Shown here: positions 1 through 5,695 of the stretch, in pieces
How the letters are laid out: each line of letters starts with the position of its first letter
Position numbering within the stretch: the stretch's first letter is position 1
DNA from: Hyphomonas sp.
Lineage (GTDB): Bacteria; Pseudomonadota; Alphaproteobacteria; Caulobacterales; Hyphomonadaceae
Assembly (NCBI GenBank): GCA_024743015.1
Contig: JANSXJ010000203.1
Span: 1-6,691 of the forward strand
Length of the DNA stretch: 6,691 nucleotides
Direction: 5' to 3'
Translations under genes and position numbers: made by a program
The notes under the pieces: model-generated
The model's database searches: none
What the model was told of the DNA's origin: nothing
Seen by the model: the letters and a program-made list of their open reading frames with translations, nothing else

Positions 1-25
1 GGTTCGAGCCCGTTACCGCCCACCA
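1..25 (+). tRNA. tRNA 3' end, probably tRNA-Val (5' part outside window)
   Basis: The first 25 bases read as the end of a tRNA. G53 is followed by the T-loop TTCGAGC, the 3' strand of the T-stem (CCGTT), a 3' acceptor strand ACCGCCC, discriminator A and an encoded CCA at 23-25. The implied 5' acceptor strand is GGGCGGT. Together with A73 this resembles alphaproteobacterial valine tRNAs, but the anticodon is outside the window, so the identity is an inference. A TTTT run follows directly and may help termination. The gene faces the phosphatase gene with only 10 bp between them. Confidence 0.85.
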
Positions 26-35
26 TTTTCCAAAC

Positions 36-575
36 TTACAGGACGCGCGTATCCAGGCTGTCGCCTTGCTCAACCAGAGCGAGGTCTGTCCCATTGCGTT
101 CAAGCACCGTGATGCTGCAATAGTTCGGTCGAAACACGGTCACGGCCGATGCGCCGGTGAGATGCCCGACGATCGCGTTGATGGCGATGAAATGGCTGAA
201 GACAACCGTGTTATCAGGGAGTGCCGCGACTGTCTTGAGGAGGTCGCGCCGCCAGGATTGAACCAGATCGGGCACGGTCTCCCAGTCACCCGCCATGAGA
301 TTTCTGAGCCATGTGCGGCGATCCTCGACATCATCCGGTGTCGGGATCTCGGTTACGCAGGGCTCAATGGTCAGCACTTTTCCTGACACGTCCGCATACG
401 CTGAGGCTGTTTCCTGGCAGCGCGCCATCGGACTGGTCAGCGCTGCGGAAATATCCATCGCAATCAGACGCTTGGCGACGGCTTCTGCTTGGATCCAACC
501 CTTGTCAGACAGGCCGGGATCGGGGTGTTCGCCCCAGCTCGCGGCCGCTTCTCCGTGTCTTACAAAATAGATCAT
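36..575 (-). CDS. Histidine phosphatase superfamily protein (phosphoglycerate-mutase/SixA-like fold)
   Basis: This 179-residue protein has the layout of the histidine phosphatase superfamily, whose members transfer phosphate through a phosphohistidine intermediate. The RHG motif lies at residues 6-8, with H7 the expected nucleophile. R52 sits in a SPMARCQET segment, E76 is the likely proton donor, and the second catalytic histidine is H128 in an SHF motif followed by AIN. Length fits the small single-domain branch. No signal peptide or membrane segment is visible, so it is probably cytoplasmic. The substrate cannot be read from sequence: the branch includes phosphohistidine-protein, sugar-phosphate and nucleotide phosphatases. 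Its ATG overlaps the coq4 stop codon by 4 bp. No good Shine-Dalgarno precedes it, which fits translational coupling to coq4. It is the last gene of the leftward unit and stops 10 bp short of the tRNA 3' end. Confidence 0.9.
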   Translation of the reverse strand: MIYFVRHGEAAASWGEHPDPGLSDKGWIQAEAVAKRLIAMDISAALTSPMARCQETASAYADVSGKVLTIEPCVTEIPTPDDVEDRRTWLRNLMAGDWETVPDLVQSWRRDLLKTVAALPDNTVVFSHFIAINAIVGHLTGASAVTVFRPNYCSITVLERNGTDLALVEQGDSLDTRVL

Positions 576-1342
576 GCAGCGACGAGTTGTGGATCTTGTT
601 CGTGTTCGCGGAAAACTTCCAGCGCCCGGCGATAGAGAACAGGCTTGGCGATGTTCAACCGTTTGCGGACCTGATCGATCGGCTGATCGAGCAGTGCGAC
701 AATGTCCTCTTCGACGATTCGCTTCGCCGCTTTGCCGTTACGGCGACCTTCCGCAAGGACGTCTTTAACACGGGCTTCCTTTGGCGCAATCTTCGCGATC
801 TGGCGGTTGCCCATATAAGCAATGAAGCTGACGCCAAGGCCGCCATGCTGGCTGTGTGTGTAGCCGAGCAAAGCATCTTCACCGAGCGCGTCGCGGCCAT
901 AGCCCGTCAGGACGTGATACATATCATGCGTGTCCCGCAAACGATTGGCGTACCACAGCAAGTCGTCATCAAAATTCTCGTGTTCGCGGCGGTTGGATAG
1001 GCTCTCTTCAACCAGGCCGTGGGCTGTCAGTCCCTCGCGTTCCATGAACTCAACATAGGTCCGACCAACCGTTCCCATCGGGAGCGCTTTGAGCGGCGCA
1101 TGATCATCGAGAATGTCGGGAAGGAATGAGCGCTGTTCCAGAAGGCGAGGGCCGTTCTCGGATGCCATGAAGCGCAAAAAGTCCTTGCGGGTTGAGCCGC
1201 CATTCAACGCCTCGATAATGTGGAAGACCTGTTCGGTATCTTCCTTGTCGGCGATCAAGTTCTGCATATGCCGCCACGCCTTAATTGGTCGGCGTTTGGG
1301 TTTCGGACGGTTTGGATCAATGAAGGGAACAGGCCGGTTCAT
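572..1342 (-). CDS. coq4: Coq4-family ubiquinone biosynthesis protein
   Basis: The 256-residue product carries the Coq4 metal-binding signature HDxxHx(11)E, seen as H139, D140, H143 and E155 in a segment beginning RDTHDMYHVLTGYGRDALGE. COQ4 is needed for coenzyme Q biosynthesis in eukaryotes, where it has been linked to oxidative decarboxylation at ring carbon C1 and to the Q-biosynthesis complex; bacterial homologues are assumed to act similarly. After the metal motif come a glycine-rich stretch around residues 165-171 and a charged C-terminal helix-rich region. The N-terminus is rich in proline, lysine and arginine (residues 9-25), with no signal peptide. The ATG at 1342 is supported by a GAGGAG Shine-Dalgarno at 1351-1356, 8 nt away. 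It is first in a two-gene unit with the histidine phosphatase and is divergent from glnB. The Coq4 assignment is strong; its exact biochemical step in this organism is inferred. Confidence 0.93.
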   Translation of the reverse strand: MNRPVPFIDPNRPKPKRRPIKAWRHMQNLIADKEDTEQVFHIIEALNGGSTRKDFLRFMASENGPRLLEQRSFLPDILDDHAPLKALPMGTVGRTYVEFMEREGLTAHGLVEESLSNRREHENFDDDLLWYANRLRDTHDMYHVLTGYGRDALGEDALLGYTHSQHGGLGVSFIAYMGNRQIAKIAPKEARVKDVLAEGRRNGKAAKRIVEEDIVALLDQPIDQVRKRLNIAKPVLYRRALEVFREHEQDPQLVAA

Positions 1343-1380
1343 CAGATGGACTCCTCAATACCCGTTCCTCTTACCAGATC

Positions 1381-1424
1381 ATCGCGAATCAAACAATGAC
1401 GCAGGCGTCATGAATTCTCGCGAT
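1381..1424. repeat. Nested near-concentric inverted repeats between coq4 and glnB
   Basis: An outer pair, ATCGCGA (1381-1387) and TCGCGAT (1418-1424), encloses an inner palindrome, ATGACGC-AG-GCGTCAT (1396-1411). The two centres are only about 1 bp apart. There is no T-run, so it does not look like a terminator. Lying 38 bp upstream of coq4 and about 140 bp upstream of glnB, it could be an operator for a dimeric regulator of either gene. The binding protein is unknown. Confidence 0.5.
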
Positions 1425-1428
1425 GGGG

Positions 1429-1505
1429 TTGCTCAAGAATGCAGCAAGACTGCTTAACAAGCGGTCAGGCGGCAGTTTGCCAGCGCCTACCGGTGTTCAC
1501 ACTAT
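1429..1505 (+). promoter_or_regulatory. glnB upstream region: small dyads and a weak promoter candidate
   Basis: This stretch holds a 19-bp dyad, TTGCT-N9-AGCAA (1429-1447), and an 11-bp palindrome, GGCA-GTT-TGCC (1471-1481). A weak sigma-70-like pair, TTGCCA (1477-1482) and CACTAT (1500-1505), is separated by 17 bp. The palindrome overlaps the candidate -35. A glnB-glnA operon is commonly under nitrogen control, but no clear -24/-12 (GG-N10-GC) promoter or canonical NtrC box was found. The glnB ribosome-binding site is probably AAAGGG at 1552-1557. Confidence 0.25.
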
Positions 1506-1553
1506 CGCATCGCGGTCTGAGCCGTCTTATGCCGAGGGCAACTTAGCGATTAA

Positions 1554-1904
<351 letters not shown>

Positions 1905-1936
1905 CGCCACACTCAATCACTGACAGGAAATATATT

Positions 1937-1942
1937 GGAGGG
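1937..1942 (+). promoter_or_regulatory. Ribosome-binding site that fixes the glnA start
   Basis: GGAGGG lies 4 nt before ATG 1947. A longer in-frame reading from TTG 1935 would place the start codon overlapping this Shine-Dalgarno and would add four residues not typical of GlnA, so ATG 1947 is preferred. Confidence 0.85.
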
Positions 1943-1946
1943 CTTT

Positions 1947-3350
1947 ATGGCCGATAGTGTTATGAAAATGATGAAGGACAATGACGTCGAGTTTGTTGAC
2001 CTTCGCTTCACCGATCCACGCGGGAAATTGCAGCACGTCACATTCGACAAGGGTATGATCGACGCTGATTTCTTCGAAGATGGCCAGATGTTTGACGGCT
2101 CTTCGGTTGCAGGTTGGAAGGCCATCAACGAGTCAGACATGACCTTGAAGCCTGATCTCGCAACCGCCAAGATCGATCCTTTCTTCCAGCAGACGACACT
2201 GGCTGTAATGTGCGATATTCTCGATCCCATCACGGGTCAGGCCTATAATCGCGACCCGCGGATGACGGCGAAGAAGGCAGAAGCCTATCTCAAGTCGACT
2301 GGCGTTGGTGATACGGCTTATTTCGGTCCTGAAGCCGAGTTCTTCGTTTTTGACGATGTGCGCTGGAACACTGAGGCGCATGTTACCGGTTACAGCTTCG
2401 ACTCGACAGAACTGCCGGCTAACACCGGTAAAGAGTACGCGATGGGCAATATGGGCCACCGTCCTGGTCCTAAGGGTGGTTACTTCCCTGTGCCTCCAGT
2501 CGATTCAGAGCAGGATATGCGCTCCGAAATGCTCTCGGTCATGGGTGAGCTGGGCCTCGAACCAGAAAAGCACCACCACGAAGTTGCGCCGGCGCAGCAC
2601 GAGCTGGGCATGAAGTTCAACACGCTGGTGACCATGGCTGACAACCTTCAGCTGTATAAATATGTGATCCACAATGTTGCTGCAAGCTATGGCAAGACAG
2701 CGACGTTCATGCCGAAGCCATACTTCAACGATAATGGCTCTGGAATGCACGTTCACCAATCCATCTGGAGCGGTGGCAAGCCAACCTTTGCCGGTGATCA
2801 ATATGCTGGCCTGTCCGAAACCTGCCTGCATTATATTGGCGGCATTATTAAGCACGCACGTGCGCTGAACGCCCTGACCAACGCATCTACCAATTCCTAT
2901 AAGCGTCTGGTTCCAGGCTTTGAGGCGCCGGTCATGCTGGCTTACTCCGCGCGCAACCGCTCAGCTTCGATCCGTATTCCGTTCGGAACCGGTGAAAAAG
3001 CCAAGCGCATTGAGACGCGCTTCCCAGATCCAACCGCGAATCCATATCTGGCGTTTGCAGCGCTTCTGATGGCGGGCCTCGACGGGATCGAGAACAAGAT
3101 CCACCCAGGCGACGCGATGGACAAGGATCTTTACGATCTTCCACCGGAAGAAGCGAAAGCCATTCCACAAGTCTGTGGCTCGCTACGCGAAGCACTTGAC
3201 GCGCTCGATGCAGACCGCGAGTTCCTGAAAAAAGGCGGTGTTTTCGATGATGACCAGATTGATGCATATATTGAACTGAAAATGGAAGAAGTGATGCGTC
3301 TTGAGCTTCACCCACATCCAGTCGAGTTCGACATGTATTACAAAGTCTAA
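1947..3350 (+). CDS. glnA: Type I glutamine synthetase
   Basis: The 467-residue product is a full-length GSI (E. coli GlnA is 469). It condenses glutamate and ammonia to glutamine with ATP, as a cytoplasmic dodecamer. Visible landmarks are the FDGSS loop at residues 49-53, metal-binding E129 and E131 in PEAEFF, and [10 protein letters not shown] at about 263-272 with metal ligand H268. The substrate region holds [10 protein letters not shown], and [10 protein letters not shown] contains E356 and R358. Y396 in the KDLYDLP segment is the expected adenylylation site, so the enzyme is of the adenylylated GSI-beta type. The C-terminus ends [11 protein letters not shown], as usual. It lies downstream of glnB in one operon and is followed by a strong terminator. 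Activity is probably set by GlnB and GlnE, and transcription by nitrogen status. Confidence 0.98.
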   Translation: MADSVMKMMKDNDVEFVDLRFTDPRGKLQHVTFDKGMIDADFFEDGQMFDGSSVAGWKAINESDMTLKPDLATAKIDPFFQQTTLAVMCDILDPITGQAYNRDPRMTAKKAEAYLKSTGVGDTAYFGPEAEFFVFDDVRWNTEAHVTGYSFDSTELPANTGKEYAMGNMGHRPGPKGGYFPVPPVDSEQDMRSEMLSVMGELGLEPEKHHHEVAPAQHELGMKFNTLVTMADNLQLYKYVIHNVAASYGKTATFMPKPYFNDNGSGMHVHQSIWSGGKPTFAGDQYAGLSETCLHYIGGIIKHARALNALTNASTNSYKRLVPGFEAPVMLAYSARNRSASIRIPFGTGEKAKRIETRFPDPTANPYLAFAALLMAGLDGIENKIHPGDAMDKDLYDLPPEEAKAIPQVCGSLREALDALDADREFLKKGGVFDDDQIDAYIELKMEEVMRLELHPHPVEFDMYYKV

Positions 3351-3383
3351 TCCGCACTCTTTTGCCGAATGGTAGAGATGTAG

Positions 3384-3414
3384 AGCGCCGGGGCAGAAAT
3401 GCTCCGGCGCTTTT
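3384..3414 (+). terminator. Intrinsic terminator of the glnB-glnA operon
   Basis: A 12-bp stem (3384-3395 with 3400-3411, one G-U pair) has a GAAA tetraloop (3396-3399) and ends in TTTT. It begins 34 nt after the glnA stop codon. The GC-rich stem, GNRA loop and T-run are those of a rho-independent terminator. Confidence 0.93.
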
Positions 3415-3456
3415 GGTTGCTGCGAACAAAAGACAGCCCGTTTGGAAACTAAAGTG

Positions 3457-3479
3457 CAATCGTCACAAGATTGTGTGAC
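3457..3479. repeat. Interleaved inverted repeats between the glnA terminator and the small ORF
   Basis: GTCACA (3462-3467) and TGTGAC (3474-3479) form a perfect dyad with a 6-bp spacer. A second pair, CAATC (3457-3461) and GATTG (3469-3473), interlocks with it, so the two stems could not form simultaneously as simple hairpins. The 18-bp dyad has the size of a dimeric regulator site. The half-sites are those of CRP in everted order, so it is not a standard CRP site. No convincing -10 was found nearby. Confidence 0.45.
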
Positions 3480-3587
3480 AGCCGAATCGAATTTTGCATC
3501 GTATAGGTCAGTAATTGATCAGGGCGGCCGTCGATTATGTTCATGAATTCAGATCCCAATAGCATCTCCTTTACCCGAAAGAGTGGT

Positions 3588-3593
3588 AAGGAG
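3588..3593 (+). promoter_or_regulatory. Ribosome-binding site deciding the small-ORF start
   Basis: AAGGAG lies 9 nt before ATG 3603. The two upstream in-frame ATGs (3537, 3543) have no comparable Shine-Dalgarno, so 3603 is the better start. Confidence 0.65.
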
Positions 3594-3602
3594 AGCGATC
3601 AC

Positions 3603-3755
3603 ATGAAATTGGTGGCAGACTGTTTGGAAAACCTGCGGTGTCCAGGTAATCTCCCTGCGGGTTTATCGCCAGAAACCCGCGATGAACTGGAAGAATATTT
3701 GGCCCTCGCCGAAGCAGCGCTTCGCCGTGCCCATGTTGAAACCAAGGTTTCCTAA
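3603..3755 (+). CDS. Small hypothetical protein, 50 residues
   Basis: I do not recognise this protein. From ATG 3603, which has a strong AAGGAG site, it encodes 50 residues beginning MKLVADCLENLRCPGNLPAG. There are two cysteines (C8, C14), a Pro/Gly-rich turn around residues 15-21, and then a predicted acidic amphipathic helix (about 24-43, SPETRDELEEYLALAEAAL). It has no signal peptide or membrane segment. Codon use looks like that of the neighbouring genes, and no real gene overlaps it on the other strand. A longer version from ATG 3537 would add 22 residues that are polar and unremarkable. It lies after the glnA terminator and 159 bp before luxR, on the same strand, so it may share regulation with luxR. 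Function is unknown. Confidence 0.6.
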   Translation: MKLVADCLENLRCPGNLPAGLSPETRDELEEYLALAEAALRRAHVETKVS

Positions 3756-3784
3756 CGTCTTTCTGGTCAATCCAGCATTCAGAA

Positions 3785-3817
3785 TCTACGACTATGAGTG
3801 AACGCGTAAGTTGTAGA
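3785..3817. repeat. Inverted repeat upstream of luxR
   Basis: TCTACGACT (3785-3793) and AGTTGTAGA (3809-3817) are 9-bp arms, with one G-U/mismatch position, separated by 15 bp. The dyad is centred about 114 bp before the luxR ATG. There is no following T-run, and it begins 30 bp after the small-ORF stop. It could be a regulator binding site, including one for autoregulation, or a weak hairpin after the small ORF. Confidence 0.4.
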
Positions 3818-3850
3818 CTCTTGCCTCTAACCGCTCGATTTGTAAGTTTT

Positions 3851-3858
3851 GCTAAATG
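3851..3858 (+). promoter_or_regulatory. Candidate -10 element for luxR
   Basis: GCTAAATG matches the Caulobacter-type -10 consensus GCTANAWC at six of seven fixed positions. No good -35 lies 10-14 nt upstream, which would fit an activator-dependent promoter. The 3785-3817 dyad would then sit roughly 60 bp upstream of the start point. This is inference from consensus matching. Confidence 0.3.
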
Positions 3859-3914
3859 ACGCTCCCGACGTCGACGGCAGAGAGACGCGGGAACAGGTGA
3901 GCGGGGAAACAAGA

Positions 3915-4697
3915 ATGGCAAATACTGCGTATGCAACTGCCAGCGAGACAGTTGGGGCAGGTGCCTCTTCAGTCAGGGCGAACCCATTAGTCGATTTTAC
4001 CGACGTGGCGGCCAGGATCAGTCAGTCCAAAACGGGAGACCAAGTCTGGCAGATCATGTCAGAGGTGTGCCAGCAAACCGATATTCAGGGCGCATGTTGC
4101 CGGTGTTTTCCGTCGAATGCCAGCGCGGCGCCAACGGTGTTCTTCTCGACAACCGAAGGGTTTAATGAGGAATTGGCGGCAGCGCTGCAAGATGCCCCGG
4201 GTTATCTGGATGCCTTTCTGCATGCATCGGTGAAAAGTCCCAAACCTTTCCGCTGGAGCGACGTGAACACTATTCTGGACGCCAAGTCTCCACAGATCAG
4301 CTCGTATCGCCGTGAAATTGCGTCTTTGGGCGATGGCATTGTCGTTCCCGTTTTTGGGCCTCTGTTTCGGCATGGGTATTTCTGCTTCCACGGGCGCGAG
4401 GGTCGGGAGTATGATGATACAGAAATTCTCATGATGCATTCGATTTCGCAGACCGCTTATCTGAAGCTTCTGGATGTCATGTATCGCGATGATATCGAGG
4501 GCCGCTCTCTCTCCAGCCGCGAGCTTGAAATCATCAATCTCATCGCGCGCGGGCAGAGCAATCAAAGCGTGGCGGCGGAGTTGAGCGTATCGATTAATAC
4601 GATCAACACCTACATGAAGCGCATCTTCGAGAAACTGGATGTGTCCGACCGGGTTAGCGCAGTGATGCGAGCCTATGCGCTGGGATTCATCGCCTGA
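3915..4697 (+). CDS. LuxR-family transcriptional regulator with an autoinducer-binding-like domain
   Basis: The 260-residue product has two parts. Residues about 28-190 resemble the LuxR/TraR ligand-binding domain, and 199-257 are a LuxR-type helix-turn-helix (LSSRELEIINLIARGQSN onward). The HTH keeps E203, I207 and G213 at the spacing of TraR E178, L182 and G188. Anchored on W114 (TraR W85), D99 aligns with TraR D70 and G141 lies at G113. The positions of W57 and Y61 are not aromatic, and P71 is alanine. The acyl-homoserine-lactone pocket is therefore only partly conserved. Start ATG 3915 has GGGGA 7 nt upstream; an in-frame TTG at 3849 has no Shine-Dalgarno and is less likely. There is no luxI in the window, so it is a LuxR solo as far as can be seen. 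It converges on mazG with 19 bp between. Targets and ligand are unknown. Confidence 0.9.
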   Translation: MANTAYATASETVGAGASSVRANPLVDFTDVAARISQSKTGDQVWQIMSEVCQQTDIQGACCRCFPSNASAAPTVFFSTTEGFNEELAAALQDAPGYLDAFLHASVKSPKPFRWSDVNTILDAKSPQISSYRREIASLGDGIVVPVFGPLFRHGYFCFHGREGREYDDTEILMMHSISQTAYLKLLDVMYRDDIEGRSLSSRELEIINLIARGQSNQSVAAELSVSINTINTYMKRIFEKLDVSDRVSAVMRAYALGFIA

Positions 4698-4716
4698 TCC
4701 GTCGAGCAGCCTGTCG

Positions 4717-5529
4717 TTAATCGTGTTCGGTGGCTTTAACCTGCTGCCAATACGCTTCCTGTTCCTCCAGCGGCAGGCTTGAGAAGTCTACCGATCGCGC
4801 CTCGGCCAAAGTTTCCATCGATCTGAAGCGGCGCTCGAATTTGGAGTTGGCTTTGCGCAGTGCGATTTCTGGATCCACTTTGAGGCGGCGCGCTAGATTT
4901 GCGACGACGAACAGCAAATCCCCGATTTCTTCTTCGATATGCGTCTGATCTTCCGATGCCATGGCCTCTTCGATTTCGGCTTTTTCTTCTTCCAGCTTGT
5001 CCAGTATGTCCTTTGGGTTGATCCAGTCAAACCCCGTTCGCGCGGCGCGCTTTTGTAGTTTCTCGGCGCGCATCAGCGCTGGCAGTGCCAAGGCTATCCC
5101 CGATAGTGCGCTGGTATCTATCTCAGTTTTCCCGGCACGCTCCGCTGCCTTGATGCTCTCCCAGTTGGCGACTTGTTGATCGCTGGTCTTCTGCGCCGCA
5201 TCTCCGAAGACGTGGGGATGTCGCCTGATCATCTTCTCGCAAATGGCTTGCGTGACATCTTTGATGGAGAAGTGGCCTTCGTCCATTCCGATTTGTGCGT
5301 GGAAAACGACCTGGAGAAGGAGGTCTCCGAGTTCCTCGGGAAGATCCTTCATATCTCGCCGTTCAATCGCGTCTGCGACTTCATAGGCCTCCTCGATCGT
5401 GTAAGGCGCGATCGTTTCAAAGGACTGCTCGAGATCCCAAGCGCAGCCGGTTTCTGGTGTGCGAAGTTGCTTCATGATTTGCAGCAGATCGTCAAAATCA
5501 AAAGGCGGTTGAAGTGTATCATCCGTCAT
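4717..5529 (-). CDS. mazG: Nucleoside triphosphate pyrophosphohydrolase MazG
   Basis: The 270-residue product is a full-length two-domain MazG, which hydrolyses NTPs or dNTPs to the monophosphate and pyrophosphate. The N-terminal domain carries GCAWD at 28-32 (E. coli has GCPWD), EEAYE at 46-50, EELGD at 65-69 and RRHPHVFG at 102-109. The second, catalytic MazG domain shows EEEKAEIEEA at 180-189 and EEEIGDLLF at 199-207, the expected acidic metal-binding helices. In E. coli MazG lowers ppGpp and clears aberrant nucleotides; the same is assumed here. The start is ATG 5529, with GGAGG (5538-5542 on the opposite strand) 8 nt upstream; an immediately preceding in-frame GTG at 5532 is also possible. 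It stands alone, convergent with luxR and divergent from the SMP-30 gene. Confidence 0.96.
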   Translation of the reverse strand: MTDDTLQPPFDFDDLLQIMKQLRTPETGCAWDLEQSFETIAPYTIEEAYEVADAIERRDMKDLPEELGDLLLQVVFHAQIGMDEGHFSIKDVTQAICEKMIRRHPHVFGDAAQKTSDQQVANWESIKAAERAGKTEIDTSALSGIALALPALMRAEKLQKRAARTGFDWINPKDILDKLEEEKAEIEEAMASEDQTHIEEEIGDLLFVVANLARRLKVDPEIALRKANSKFERRFRSMETLAEARSVDFSSLPLEEQEAYWQQVKATEHD

Positions 5530-5563
5530 CACGACAGCCTCCAGATATTCGGTTCATCCTGCG

Positions 5564-5589
5564 CGTATAGCTCTCATGGCAAGTGGCAA
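5564..5589 (-). promoter_or_regulatory. Candidate mazG promoter
   Basis: On the minus strand, TTGCCAC (5589-5583) is followed after 11 nt by GCTATACG (5571-5564). Both match the Caulobacter-type consensus TTGACGS, 10-14 nt, GCTANAWC at five of seven fixed positions. The -35 coincides with one of the TGGCAA/TTGCCA repeats. The leader to the mazG ATG would be short. Confidence 0.4.
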
Positions 5590-5676
5590 GTCCTGAAAAG
5601 CAATATCTTGCCATTGACCGATCGAGTCAGAGGGCAATTGACATCCGACTGATGAACGCTGAGACGAGGTTGGCAA
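5576..5676. repeat. Cluster of TGGCAA/TTGCCA hexamers in the mazG/SMP-30 intergenic region
   Basis: TGGCAA occurs at 5577-5582, 5584-5589 and 5671-5676, and its complement TTGCCA at 5608-5613. A near copy, GGGCAA, is at 5633-5637/8. The first two are tandem with a 7-bp period. With the third they form an inverted repeat, ATGGCAAG (5576-5583) and CTTGCCAT (5607-5614). Chance expectation for one exact hexamer on both strands of this 163-bp spacer is about 0.08. The arrangement suggests a regulator's half-sites. Confidence 0.5.
5638..5665 (+). promoter_or_regulatory. Candidate promoter of the SMP-30-family gene
   Basis: A perfect TTGACA (5638-5643) is followed by GCTGAGAC (5658-5665), a five-of-seven match to GCTANAWC, at Caulobacter-type spacing. 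No E. coli-type TATAAT lies at 16-18 bp. The predicted start point is near 5672, within the last TGGCAA copy, leaving a leader of about 25 nt. Confidence 0.4.
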
Positions 5677-5695
5677 TCCGAACCGGGGAATCGAT

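Noticed and set aside
311..1000. A 229-codon open frame on the + strand
   Set aside because: It lies antisense to the histidine phosphatase and coq4 genes, both of which have clear family motifs. Its translation shows no recognisable domain.
1467..1480. Possible sigma-54 promoter before glnB (AGGCGGCAGTTTGC)
   Set aside because: The GG and GC dinucleotides are 9 rather than 10 bp apart, and the -24 part does not match TGGCAC.
2932..3459. A 175-codon open frame on the - strand
   Set aside because: It is antisense to the conserved 3' part of glnA and runs through the glnA terminator; its translation has no recognisable features.
3462..3479. CRP or lux-box reading of the 18-bp dyad
   Set aside because: The half-sites are in the reverse order to TGTGA-N6-TCACA, and the sequence does not match the lux box ACCTGT-type consensus.
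4698..4716. Bidirectional terminator between luxR and mazG
   Set aside because: The 19-bp spacer has no convincing hairpin or T-run.
4717..5529. Phage or toxin-antitoxin context for mazG
   Set aside because: No mazE or mazF is adjacent, and the protein is the full two-domain chromosomal type rather than a short phage-type MazG.
5173..5652. A 159-codon open frame on the + strand
   Set aside because: It is antisense to mazG and ends in the promoter region; no domain or ribosome-binding site supports it.
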